From: an uncultured Clostridium sp.
GTDB taxonomy: Bacteria > Bacillota > Clostridia > TANB77 > CAG-508
Assembly (NCBI GenBank): GCA_930990555.1
Contig: CAKNPW010000013.1
Span: 1 to 51,345, forward strand
Direction of reading: 5' to 3'
Length of the DNA stretch: 51,345 nt
The translations under genes and the position numbers were made by a program. Shown piece after piece: positions 34,968 through 43,009 of the stretch. The notes below the pieces were generated by a model. The model had not been told where the DNA came from, did no database searches, and saw only the letters and a program-made list of their open reading frames with translations. Numbering within the stretch: position 1 is the first letter of the stretch; each line of letters starts with the position of its first letter.

Positions 34968-35321
34968 ATGAAAGAGTCTATTAGAAAGAATAGTGAAAAG
35001 CTATTCTTACTGAAGGTATGCTTACCTTTAGTATATCAGGAAATTGGAGATGTAGGTATTGAAGCGGTCGAACAAGGCTGGGCGAAGGAACAAGATTTGA
35101 GATTTATCAATGACCTTGTTCACAAATATGTAGCGAAAGCTACAGAAGAAGCCATTTCCTATGAGGGAAGTCTGCAAGAAAAAATTGCCTTATTAAAAAG
35201 TTTTAATTTTTTCTTATATGCGTATATGGAGAGCAAAAATCCAAAGACGATGGAAGAAGTTGAAGAAATTATTAAAGAATATTACAACAATGTGGAAAGT
35301 TCAGTGAAATTAGGAGGTTGA
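34968..35321 (+). CDS. Unrecognised 117-residue helical protein
   Basis: No family is recognised. The protein is compact and predicted all-helical (SEKLFLLKVCLPLVYQEIG, FINDLVHKYVAKATEEAI, ending KEYYNNVESSVKLGG). ATG 34968 has AAGGAGA about 8 nt upstream; the frame extends upstream through the promoter and REP copy, which cannot be coding. It ends 2 bases before the next start, so the two are co-translated. Codon use is less AT-rich than in flanking genes. Confidence 0.75.
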   Translation: MKESIRKNSEKLFLLKVCLPLVYQEIGDVGIEAVEQGWAKEQDLRFINDLVHKYVAKATEEAISYEGSLQEKIALLKSFNFFLYAYMESKNPKTMEEVEEIIKEYYNNVESSVKLGG

Positions 35322-35323
35322 AA

Positions 35324-35899
35324 ATGTTTTTTAAAGACAGAATTGATCAAATGACAAGAAGTGACTTGGAAAAGGAAATTCTTACTTATAAGGATTTCTC
35401 CAAGTATAACCGGAAAGAACTGGAGAAGGAATTAAAAGTAATTCTTACGGAAATCAATTTGGATGAGTTTTCTGATCAGCAGTTGGAGGATCTGCTTAGA
35501 GCGAATTATTCTTTTTCTGACTACACCACACAAGAGCTTCGGGAAGAGCTTAGACGCCATTCGAGGTTCCAAGAGTGGTCACGAGAGGAATTAGAAGAAG
35601 AATACGAACAGTTAGAGGAACCAAATGTTGAAAAACATAAGAATATAAAGTGGATTCTTATAGTGGTTCTCTGTTCTATTATGGCATATTATTTTGGTGC
35701 AATGAATACACAACTTAACTACCAAGAACAAAGAATATATGAACTCCAACAGGAACTTAATATTCTGGAACAGGAAAACGAAGTAGTTGAAGACAAACTT
35801 GAGAGTTTGTCAGATATAATCGAAATGATTATAAACTATATAACTACTGAAGACATTCCATCAGAGAAAAATCCAGGCACATCAGCGGATTTTATTTAA
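35324..35899 (+). CDS. Membrane protein with five short helical repeats and a coiled coil
   Basis: 191 aa of unknown function. The cytoplasmic part (1-100) has five copies of a short motif, roughly [S/T/N]xx[D/E/Q]LxxE[I/L]: MTRSDLEKEI, YNRKELEKEL, FSDQQLEDLL, YTTQELREEL and WSREELEEEY. One membrane helix follows (about 109-127, WILIVVLCSIMAYYFGA), then a coiled coil (about 133-165) and a short polar tail. AGGAGG (35312-35317) precedes the ATG. It follows the 117-residue gene in a two-gene operon closed by a terminator. The repeats suggest a protein-binding scaffold; this is inference. Confidence 0.75.
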   Translation: MFFKDRIDQMTRSDLEKEILTYKDFSKYNRKELEKELKVILTEINLDEFSDQQLEDLLRANYSFSDYTTQELREELRRHSRFQEWSREELEEEYEQLEEPNVEKHKNIKWILIVVLCSIMAYYFGAMNTQLNYQEQRIYELQQELNILEQENEVVEDKLESLSDIIEMIINYITTEDIPSEKNPGTSADFI

Positions 35900-35925
35900 C
35901 GGTAAATTAAGCACTTTACATCTTT

Positions 35926-35957
35926 CCCCCAGCGAAAGCTGGGGGATTTCCTTTTTA
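35926..35957 (+). terminator. Intrinsic terminator with GAAA tetraloop
   Basis: CCCCCAGC (35926-35933), GAAA loop, GCTGGGGG (35938-35945), then a T-rich tail. It is unusually GC-rich for this window. Confidence 0.88.
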
Positions 35958-36041
35958 TATATAGTATATGTCCCTATAGTAAAAAATATATATAAAGCTT
36001 ATTTTATTCAAAATACATAAAAAATTTAATAAAAAACGAAA

Positions 36042-36060
36042 TTTTGTTTGACAAACAAAA
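36042..36060. promoter_or_regulatory. 19-bp perfect palindrome over the lexA -35 box
   Basis: TTTTGTTTG-A-CAAACAAAA is a perfect inverted repeat that covers the TTGACA of the lexA promoter. Its place suggests an operator, perhaps for LexA itself. It does not match the usual Gram-positive LexA box with GAAC and GTTC halves. Confidence 0.5.
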
Positions 36061-36076
36061 AATCATATGATACTAT
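36048..36076 (+). promoter_or_regulatory. Sigma-A promoter of lexA
   Basis: TTGACA (36048-36053), 17-bp spacer, TACTAT (36071-36076). Confidence 0.8.
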
Positions 36077-36105
36077 GTAAAAAAATAAAGTGGAGGCGTG
36101 AACAA

Positions 36106-36747
36106 GTGAAAAAAGATAAAAGCGATTTAAATAAAAGAGAGATTTCAATTTTAAATTTCATATCTAAACAAATAAAAGTAAATCAATATCCACCATCAGT
36201 AAGAGAAATTTGTAAAGCAGTAGGTTTAAACTCTACAGCAACAGTACATGGATATTTAGAAAAGTTAGAGCAAAAAGGATATATAAGAAAAGAATCACAA
36301 AAAGGTAGAGCATTAAGAGTTGTTAATGAAGATGATGTTATAAGAAAACCAAAAGATGTATATGCTGGTAAAGAATTAGTAGATGTACCAGTAGTGGGAA
36401 AAATAACAGCAGGTGCACCTATATTGGCAGTAGAAAATATAACAGATACTTTCCCAATTCCGCTAGATTTTGTTGGAAATTCAGAAAGTTTTATGCTAAC
36501 CGTTAGAGGAGAAAGTATGATAGAAGCTGGTATTTTAGATGGTGACTATATATTAGTAAAACAGCAAAATACTGCAGAAAATGGTGAAATTGTTGTTGCT
36601 TTAATAGATGATGAGGCAACAGTAAAAACATTTTACAAGGAAAAAGATTATATAAGATTGCAACCAGAAAATCATACAATGGCACCAATAATAGTTCCAG
36701 ATTGTAAAATACTTGGTAAAGTAGCGGGTGTATTTAGAAAAATGTAG
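36106..36747 (+). CDS. lexA: SOS repressor LexA
   Basis: Represses DNA-damage genes and cleaves itself when RecA filaments form. 213 aa: winged helix (about 5-70, [20 protein letters not shown]), the Ala-Gly cleavage site in KITAGAPIL (about residue 105), catalytic Ser in [14 protein letters not shown] and catalytic Lys in [10 protein letters not shown]. Start is GTG 36106 with TGGAGG 9 nt upstream; the earlier ATG at 36067 would lie in the promoter. Probably autoregulated via the palindrome over its -35. Confidence 0.95.
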   Translation: MKKDKSDLNKREISILNFISKQIKVNQYPPSVREICKAVGLNSTATVHGYLEKLEQKGYIRKESQKGRALRVVNEDDVIRKPKDVYAGKELVDVPVVGKITAGAPILAVENITDTFPIPLDFVGNSESFMLTVRGESMIEAGILDGDYILVKQQNTAENGEIVVALIDDEATVKTFYKEKDYIRLQPENHTMAPIIVPDCKILGKVAGVFRKM

Positions 36748-36794
36748 TATAAAATAAAAAAATAAAGACATAATATATCTTAGGTGAGTATATT

Positions 36795-36959
36795 ATGAAA
36801 AAAGATGAAGAAGTTAATGACATAGATGTTGGGGAAGATGTAAGTAGAAACGGTGAATTTATTCCAACAAAATTTGCATGGATTAGTTTAGGTCATCAAA
36901 AAGAAAACGCGAAAAGGTTACAAAATATAACGAAAAAAGAAGATAAACATAGCAAGTAA
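36795..36959 (+). CDS. Unrecognised 54-residue protein downstream of lexA
   Basis: The frame reads MKKDEEVNDIDVGEDVSRNG and ends KKEDKHSK. It is highly charged, with one hydrophobic patch (FAWISLG). TAGGTGAG lies 6 nt before the ATG, and a terminator follows. It is probably co-transcribed with lexA, so it could be damage-inducible. No function is recognised. Confidence 0.6.
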   Translation: MKKDEEVNDIDVGEDVSRNGEFIPTKFAWISLGHQKENAKRLQNITKKEDKHSK

Positions 36960-36972
36960 ATATTAAAAAAAT

Positions 36973-37041
36973 AAATGTGGATTTATTTGTAGAATTGTTA
37001 ATTAAATTTCATTTCTACAATTTAATAAATCCACATTTTTT
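36973..37041 (+). terminator. Nested-hairpin terminator after the lexA unit
   Basis: A 15-bp perfect outer stem (36973-36987 with 37024-37038) encloses a TTGTAGAA/TTCTACAA-like inner stem and runs into T6. Confidence 0.85.
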
Positions 37042-37043
37042 AC

Positions 37044-37072
37044 TTGAAAGAGACTACAAAGAATGATAAAAT
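37044..37072 (+). promoter_or_regulatory. Promoter of the 37101 gene
   Basis: TTGAAA (37044-37049), 17-bp spacer, TAAAAT (37067-37072). Confidence 0.7.
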
Positions 37073-37100
37073 AAAAATGTTAGCAAAGGAGGGGATATGT

Positions 37101-37442
37101 ATGGATGGTAAAAGCAAAGAGATCTATTCAGAACTTAGTGCTTTTTTGGATAGTATAGACGAACAAAGAAGAAATAAAATCCCAGAAGACTTAAGAGAGC
37201 TAATTAATAGCAAAAAAGATGATAGCTATACACCAAAATATCCCAAAGGAACTCCTTTAGAAAAACTAAAAATGAGAAAAGAAACTCGAGATATGATTAA
37301 TTTATTAAATTTTAATTATTGGTGCGAAAACGAAAAGCAAAGAAAGGAATTAATAGAACAAATAGCAAATGGCAATAAAAATGAAAGTGCGAAAGCTAAT
37401 GCTTTCGATAAATTAAAAAATATATTTAAAAAGAAAAGCTAA
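37101..37442 (+). CDS. Unrecognised 113-residue charged protein
   Basis: Starts MDGKSKEIYSELSAFLDSID, continues with a basic middle and ends KLKNIFKKKS. It is probably helical and cytoplasmic. ATG 37101 is chosen for AAAGGAGGGG about 7 nt upstream and because the promoter overlaps the longer frame. No domain is recognised. It is a single-gene unit between lexA and the ABC exporter (opposite strand). Confidence 0.65.
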   Translation: MDGKSKEIYSELSAFLDSIDEQRRNKIPEDLRELINSKKDDSYTPKYPKGTPLEKLKMRKETRDMINLLNFNYWCENEKQRKELIEQIANGNKNESAKANAFDKLKNIFKKKS

Positions 37443-37490
37443 AATCTTTTCTTTGTTCATGTTAACTTGTATATACCAATATACGAGTTT

Positions 37491-39188
37491 TTATATATTA
37501 AATTGACTTTTATACATATTATAATAAGCACCTTTTTTATAAATTAATTCATCATGAGTTCCAACTTCTACAATATTGCCATTTTCTATAAAGACAATAA
37601 AGTCACAATTTCTTATTGTAGATAATCTATGTGCGATAATTATAGATGTAGAATTTTCTGTTAATTTTAAAATTGCTTTTTTAATCATTTCTTCAGTTAA
37701 TAAATCAATATTACTTGTGGCTTCATCTAAAATTAAAATAGGAGGTTTTATTAGCATAATTCTTGCAATATTTAATAATTGAACTTCACCTTCAGAAAGC
37801 ATATCAGAATTCGAAATATAAGTATCATAACCATTAGGCAATTTTTCTATAAATGAGTTTGCAAAAGCCAATTTTGCAGCTTGTTTAATTTCTTCTATAC
37901 TTGCATTAGGTTTTCCATATGCAATATTTTCTTTTATAGTTCCCTGAAAAATTTTAGTATCTTGAAGAACCATGCCAATATTTTTTCTTAAATCATTAAT
38001 GTTAAGATCATTAATGTTAGTATTATCTATTAATATTTCGCCATTATTTATTTCATAAAATCTATTTAATAAATTAATGATTGTAGTTTTTCCAGACCCT
38101 GTTTTACCAACTATTGCGATACTTTTTCCGCTTGGAATATATAAATTGAAATTTTTAATAAAAGGCTTATCAGTATAAGAAAAAGCAACGTCTTTAAATT
38201 CGATAGAATAGTTTGGTTTTACCTCCAATTTCTTATTACTAAGCAAAGGTAAAGTTGTAGGAGTTGCAGTATTTATAAAATTTAAAATTCTTTTACTAGA
38301 TGCAATTGCAGTCTGAATCTCGCTAAACACAGAAGTTATTTCATTAAATGGTCTAGTGAACAAATTTGTATAAATTAAAAACGTAGAAATATTACCAATT
38401 GTTAAACTACCATTTTTACAAAATATTATTCCAAGCATTGCAATTATTATATAAGAAATGTTAGACACAAACCTTGTACTTGGATTTGTAAGTGATGAAT
38501 AAAATTGTGTTTTATAGCCGAATTTATATAGTTCAGAATTTTTTTTGTTAAAAGTATTACTAGCAATTTCATCATAGTTAAAGTTATCAAAAGTTTTCTT
38601 GCCACTTATAAATTCATCAGTATATGCATTTAAATTTGCTAATAAATTAGCTCGTTTGCTAAACATATTATTTGTATGTGCAACTATATATTTTGATATT
38701 ACAAACATTAGTAAAGATAGAATTATAAGTATAATAGTTAAACTAATATTTAAAGTTACCATTATATAAGTTGCAAATATAATAGTAAATAAGCCACTTA
38801 TAATTTTAGAAATACTTTGGATAGTTCCATTAGCAATGTTTTCTATATCAATAGAAAACATATTAATAATATCACCAGTCTCAAATTTTTCTAAAGCAGG
38901 TATTGGTAAATTATTTATTTTATTAAAAAGTATCATTCTAATATTTTTAGAAAGTTTACTAGTATAGCTATTTAAAAAATAATTTAACAAGAGATTACTG
39001 ATAAAAAGTAAGATAAATATCATTGCAAGTACAATAAAGTAATTTATTAAATTATTATTTATACCTATTTCGTCTATTAAATTACCAATTATAACAGGGT
39101 ACGAAATACTTAAAGCAGCAGAAATAATAGAGAAAATAGTTATTAAAAAAATATATAGTTTAGAAAATTTAAATTTTAATAATTTCAT
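37491..39188 (-). CDS. ABC exporter half, with consensus Walker B Glu and degenerate signature
   Basis: 565 aa: six membrane helices (1-310) and a nucleotide-binding domain. Walker A is VGKTGSGKTT; the Walker B/catalytic end is ILILDEATSNID with a normal Glu. The signature, however, reads LSEGEVQ instead of LSGGQ. The His switch is IIAHRLST. The partner encoded just upstream (39192-40910, 3 bases apart) has the opposite defects, as in asymmetric heterodimeric exporters such as TM287/288 or BmrCD. Substrate (drug, peptide or lipid) is unknown. Confidence 0.9.
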   Translation of the reverse strand: MKLLKFKFSKLYIFLITIFSIISAALSISYPVIIGNLIDEIGINNNLINYFIVLAMIFILLFISNLLLNYFLNSYTSKLSKNIRMILFNKINNLPIPALEKFETGDIINMFSIDIENIANGTIQSISKIISGLFTIIFATYIMVTLNISLTIILIILSLLMFVISKYIVAHTNNMFSKRANLLANLNAYTDEFISGKKTFDNFNYDEIASNTFNKKNSELYKFGYKTQFYSSLTNPSTRFVSNISYIIIAMLGIIFCKNGSLTIGNISTFLIYTNLFTRPFNEITSVFSEIQTAIASSKRILNFINTATPTTLPLLSNKKLEVKPNYSIEFKDVAFSYTDKPFIKNFNLYIPSGKSIAIVGKTGSGKTTIINLLNRFYEINNGEILIDNTNINDLNINDLRKNIGMVLQDTKIFQGTIKENIAYGKPNASIEEIKQAAKLAFANSFIEKLPNGYDTYISNSDMLSEGEVQLLNIARIMLIKPPILILDEATSNIDLLTEEMIKKAILKLTENSTSIIIAHRLSTIRNCDFIVFIENGNIVEVGTHDELIYKKGAYYNMYKSQFNI

Positions 39189-39191
39189 TTA

Positions 39192-40910
39192 CTATGCTCC
39201 TTTACTTATACTATTTTGTAGTTCATATATTTTTTTATACAGTTCTGAATTTTTTAAAAGTTCAGCATGTGTACCAATATTTTCAATTTTTCCATTATTA
39301 AAAACTAGAATTTTAGAACAATTTTTTATTGTAGAAGTTTTTTGAGAAGCTATAAATGTTGTAATTTTATACTTGTTAGCGTAATTAAAAATATTTTGTA
39401 ATACTTGTGATTCTGTATATAAATCTAAAGCACTAGTTACATCATCAAAAATTAATATTTTAGGCTTGCCAATAAATCCTCTAGCTATATTTATACGTTG
39501 CTTTTGTCCACCAGATAAATTTGACGCATTGTTTTGTAATACAAAATTTATTGTATTATCTTTTTTGTTAACAAATTCACTAGAATTAGATAATTCTAAA
39601 CTTTTAATAATTTCTTTTTCATCAGAGGTTCTTCCTAAGAAAATATTTTCGAAAATTGTAGCTGTAATAAAATCTGGTTTTTGTCCAATATATGTTATAT
39701 TAGATTTTAAAAATTTAGAATTATATTCATTTATATCTTTTCCATATAATTTTAAAGTTCCAGAAGTTCTAGTAATTGATCTATTTAATAATTTTAAAAA
39801 AGTAGTTTTACCAGAACCAGTAAGTCCTATAATTCCAATAATTTCTCCTGGTTTTACTTGTAAAGCAATGTCCTTTAAGTTCATATTAGAAAAATATGAA
39901 AAATTCATAGCAGATATATCAAAAACGTAATTACAAGGTTTAAATTCCTGAAGGTTACCAAATTTATTTTCTTCTTTTATATTAAACAATTCTATAATAC
40001 GTTTAGCTGATGCAAATGCTTTGGTATAAATTGTAACTAAATTTGAAAGAACAACAATAGCTAATAACATTTCAGATATATAGTTTATTATTGCAATAAT
40101 TTCACCTTTAGATAAATTTCCACCCAAAAATTCTACATTACTAATATTTAATATTATTAAAGTAGTAAAGTTTAAGATAAATATAGAAACAGGATTTAAA
40201 AGAAAAGATAAAATATTAGCAATTTTGCTATGAATATATGTTAAATTATTTACTTTATTGAATTTTACTTTTTCTGAATTTTGTGTAACAAAACTTCGTA
40301 TTAATTTTATATTTGTTAAATTTTCTTTTATTCTTAATGTTAATTTATCTAAATATAAATTGGCTTTTTGATAAATTCTACTAGCAGATTTTGCAATAAG
40401 TAATATTACAAGGAATAATATTATACTAGACACAAGAACATTTATAGCAATTTGTATATTTATTAAAGAAATCATAATAATAGAACCAATAAAAATAAAA
40501 GGAACTCTTATTACTAATCTTATAAACATTGCAATTCCAGTTTCTAAATTTGGAACATCATTAATTATTCTATTAACAATTGCAGAACTTCCAATATTAT
40601 TTAATTTGTTAGCAGGTAATTTTTGAATATGAGAAAATAGTTTTTCTCTTAAAGTCTTACTATATCCCTGTGAAGTAATTGCAGCTATATATTGTGCTGA
40701 GCAAGCAAAAATAAGTCCAACTGTTACAAGAACAAGTAGTCTTATAGAATAGTATAAAAGTCCATTAGAAGAGAAATTATTATAGTTATCTATAAAATAG
40801 GCTATAATAATTGGTAATAGTACTTCGATAATTGCTTCTAATAATTTTAAAATTGGTCCAAAGACTAAGTTTAATTTATATTTTTTTAAATATTTAAATA
40901 ATTTTTTCAT
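39192..40910 (-). CDS. ABC exporter half, with consensus signature and Asp in place of catalytic Glu
   Basis: 572 aa: six membrane helices then a nucleotide-binding domain. Walker A is IGLTGSGKTTF and the signature is a normal LSGGQKQR. After Walker B the catalytic Glu is replaced (ILIFDDVTSALD), and the switch His is Gln-like (IASQKTST). It therefore supplies the degenerate ATP site of a heterodimer with the downstream gene, while its LSGGQ completes the active site. It is first in the two-gene unit. A modest AAAGGA lies upstream of the ATG. Confidence 0.9.
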   Translation of the reverse strand: MKKLFKYLKKYKLNLVFGPILKLLEAIIEVLLPIIIAYFIDNYNNFSSNGLLYYSIRLLVLVTVGLIFACSAQYIAAITSQGYSKTLREKLFSHIQKLPANKLNNIGSSAIVNRIINDVPNLETGIAMFIRLVIRVPFIFIGSIIMISLINIQIAINVLVSSIILFLVILLIAKSASRIYQKANLYLDKLTLRIKENLTNIKLIRSFVTQNSEKVKFNKVNNLTYIHSKIANILSFLLNPVSIFILNFTTLIILNISNVEFLGGNLSKGEIIAIINYISEMLLAIVVLSNLVTIYTKAFASAKRIIELFNIKEENKFGNLQEFKPCNYVFDISAMNFSYFSNMNLKDIALQVKPGEIIGIIGLTGSGKTTFLKLLNRSITRTSGTLKLYGKDINEYNSKFLKSNITYIGQKPDFITATIFENIFLGRTSDEKEIIKSLELSNSSEFVNKKDNTINFVLQNNASNLSGGQKQRINIARGFIGKPKILIFDDVTSALDLYTESQVLQNIFNYANKYKITTFIASQKTSTIKNCSKILVFNNGKIENIGTHAELLKNSELYKKIYELQNSISKGA

Positions 40911-41013
40911 ATAAATTTAAATTCCTTTCATGTTACTTATCTTTTACAAAATATCAAAATTATTATATCATTAATATACTAAAAATATGTAGTTATTTAG
41001 CATAAAAAATATA

Positions 41014-41042
41014 TAGACATTTTGTATTATATAATATAAAAT
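41014..41042 (+). promoter_or_regulatory. Promoter of the 41068 gene
   Basis: TAGACA (41014-41019), 17-bp spacer, TAAAAT (41037-41042). It overlaps the upstream in-frame ATG at 41041, which argues for the later start. Confidence 0.65.
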
Positions 41043-41067
41043 GTACTATAGATTTAGGAGGAAAAAG

Positions 41068-41820
41068 ATGAAAGCTTTAGTTACAGGTGCATCATCAGGA
41101 ATAGGAGAGGAAATAGCAAAAGAATTAGGGAAAAAAGGATATGACATAATTCTTGTAGCAAGAAATGAAAAAAAATTAAAAGAGGTTGCATCTAAAGTAC
41201 AAACGAAAACTAGAATAATAATTATGGATTTATCTAAAAAAGAAAATTGTCAAAAACTATATGAGGAAACTAAAAATGAAGATATAGATATTTTAATAAA
41301 TAATGCAGGTTTTGGTGTTCACGGAAAATTTTGTGATACAGATTTAGATAAAGAAGTGAAAATGATAGAAACAAATATAACTGCTGTTCATATTTTAATG
41401 AAATTATTTTTAAAAGATATGATAAAGAAAAACAGTGGACATATCTTAAATGTTGCTTCTATGGCAGCATTCGGTCCAGGACCATTAATGAGTGCATATT
41501 ATGCTACAAAAGCATATGTATATAGAGTATCACAAGGGGTAAAAACAGAACTTAAAAAGAATAATTCAAAAGTTAAAATTTCAGTATTATGTCCAGGTCC
41601 AGTAAGAACAAATTTTAATAAAGTAGCAGGAGTAGATTTTGCAGCTCCATCTTTAAGCAGTGAATATGTTGCAAAATATGCAGTAAATAAGATGCTAAAA
41701 AATAAATTTACAATAGTACCTGGAATATTTATGAAAATAACTAGATTTTTCGAAAAAATAGTGCCACATAATTTAGTAAGTAATATTTCATATTTTGTAA
41801 ATTATAGAAAAGATAAATAA
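41068..41820 (+). CDS. Short-chain dehydrogenase/reductase
   Basis: A classical SDR, 250 aa, Rossmann fold. Cofactor motif TGASSGIG at the N-terminus, NNAG, the catalytic Ser in LNVASMAA, and YYATKAY with the Tyr and Lys. The Arg after the second strand (VARNEKK) suggests NADP(H). The C-terminus is basic. It is closest in look to the DltE/YqjQ-type reductases of Firmicutes; the substrate is unknown. ATG 41068 has AGGAGG 6 nt upstream. Confidence 0.9.
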   Translation: MKALVTGASSGIGEEIAKELGKKGYDIILVARNEKKLKEVASKVQTKTRIIIMDLSKKENCQKLYEETKNEDIDILINNAGFGVHGKFCDTDLDKEVKMIETNITAVHILMKLFLKDMIKKNSGHILNVASMAAFGPGPLMSAYYATKAYVYRVSQGVKTELKKNNSKVKISVLCPGPVRTNFNKVAGVDFAAPSLSSEYVAKYAVNKMLKNKFTIVPGIFMKITRFFEKIVPHNLVSNISYFVNYRKDK

Positions 41821-41869
41821 ACCTTATGATAGTGCTAAAAGTAGTTAAGTAAAATAAAGGAGAAATGTT

Positions 41870-42424
41870 ATGAGATTGATGTTTGCATCAGATATACATG
41901 GAAATGCATATTTTGGTAATCAGTTAAAAAAGATATTTGAAAGAGAAAAACCAGAAAAATTAATATTGTTAGGAGATTTATTATACAATAAATCAATTTT
42001 ATCATTTGGAAGAAATAATGAAAGACAAAAAACAGCTGGAATTCTAAACGATTTAATGGATTATATAATTGCAGTAAGGGGAAATTGTGATACAGATTTG
42101 GATCAGGCTTTATTATATTTTCCTATGATGAATGATTACAAAAAATTAACTGTAGATGGTTATGAATTTTTTATAACACACGGACATTTATACAATAAAT
42201 ATCATTTGCCACCATCAAATAAAAAGGTGATATTAATACATGGACATACACATATACCATGTATAGAGAATACAAAAGAATATTTGTATTTAAATCCAGG
42301 TTCTATAGCTGATCCAAGAGAAGGCAATCCAAATACTTATATGATATATGAAAATAAAGAGTTTATAATTAAAGATTTAGAAGGATACGAGTTAAAAAGT
42401 ATAAATTTAGATGAATGCTATTAA
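41870..42424 (+). CDS. yfcE: YfcE/MJ0936-type metallophosphodiesterase
   Basis: 184 aa, calcineurin-like fold. Metal-binding motifs in order: FASDIHGN, LLGDLLYN, RGNCD, THGH and HGHTHIP. It ends overlapping the next gene by 14 bases, so the two are coupled. The family cleaves phosphodiesters in vitro; the natural substrate is unclear. AAAGGAG precedes the ATG. Confidence 0.9.
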   Translation: MRLMFASDIHGNAYFGNQLKKIFEREKPEKLILLGDLLYNKSILSFGRNNERQKTAGILNDLMDYIIAVRGNCDTDLDQALLYFPMMNDYKKLTVDGYEFFITHGHLYNKYHLPPSNKKVILIHGHTHIPCIENTKEYLYLNPGSIADPREGNPNTYMIYENKEFIIKDLEGYELKSINLDECY

Positions 42425-42929
42425 TTATGATAAAATAAAATATCATATAGTATATGGAAAAGTAAAAAATTTATATATTCATATAAAAAATGGTGAAGTA
42501 ATAGTAAAGGCACCGAAATTTATTACTAAAAAATACATAGATAAAATTATAGAACAAAAAAGGAACTGGATATTAAAAAAGTTAGAAGAAACCAAAAATG
42601 TACCAAAAGAAAGAGAATATACTAAAACAGATATAGAAAAGTTAAAAAACAAATTAGAATATATTTTTCCAGAATTAATAAAACAAACCAACTTGGTTCC
42701 AAATAAAATAAGAATTAGAAACATTAAATATGCATGGGGAAGTTGCTCAAGTAATAGAAATATAACAATAAATTTGAAATTAATTGACAAATCAGAAGAA
42801 GAAATTAGATATGTTGTATTACACGAGTTATGTCATTTAAAATATATGAATCATTCAGATAAATTTTGGAGTTTAGTGGAAAAATATATGCCTAATTATA
42901 AAGAAATAAGGAAACAATTAAAGCACTAA
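42411..42929 (+). CDS. YgjP-like zinc metallopeptidase domain protein (DUF45)
   Basis: 172 aa. The zinc site HELCH with a downstream His (YMNHSDKFW) and the AWGSCSS segment define the YgjP/WLM-like group. The N-terminus (YHIVYGKVKNLYIHIK) is the usual strand-rich start. It overlaps the phosphodiesterase gene by 14 bases. Cellular role is unknown. Confidence 0.88.
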   Translation: MNAINYDKIKYHIVYGKVKNLYIHIKNGEVIVKAPKFITKKYIDKIIEQKRNWILKKLEETKNVPKEREYTKTDIEKLKNKLEYIFPELIKQTNLVPNKIRIRNIKYAWGSCSSNRNITINLKLIDKSEEEIRYVVLHELCHLKYMNHSDKFWSLVEKYMPNYKEIRKQLKH

Positions 42930-43009
42930 CCCAAAAGCTTATTTTTGTTTGGTGGGCTATAATTGAATGAAACAAATAAAAATACAATAGATAAGGCAGG
43001 AGATACAAA

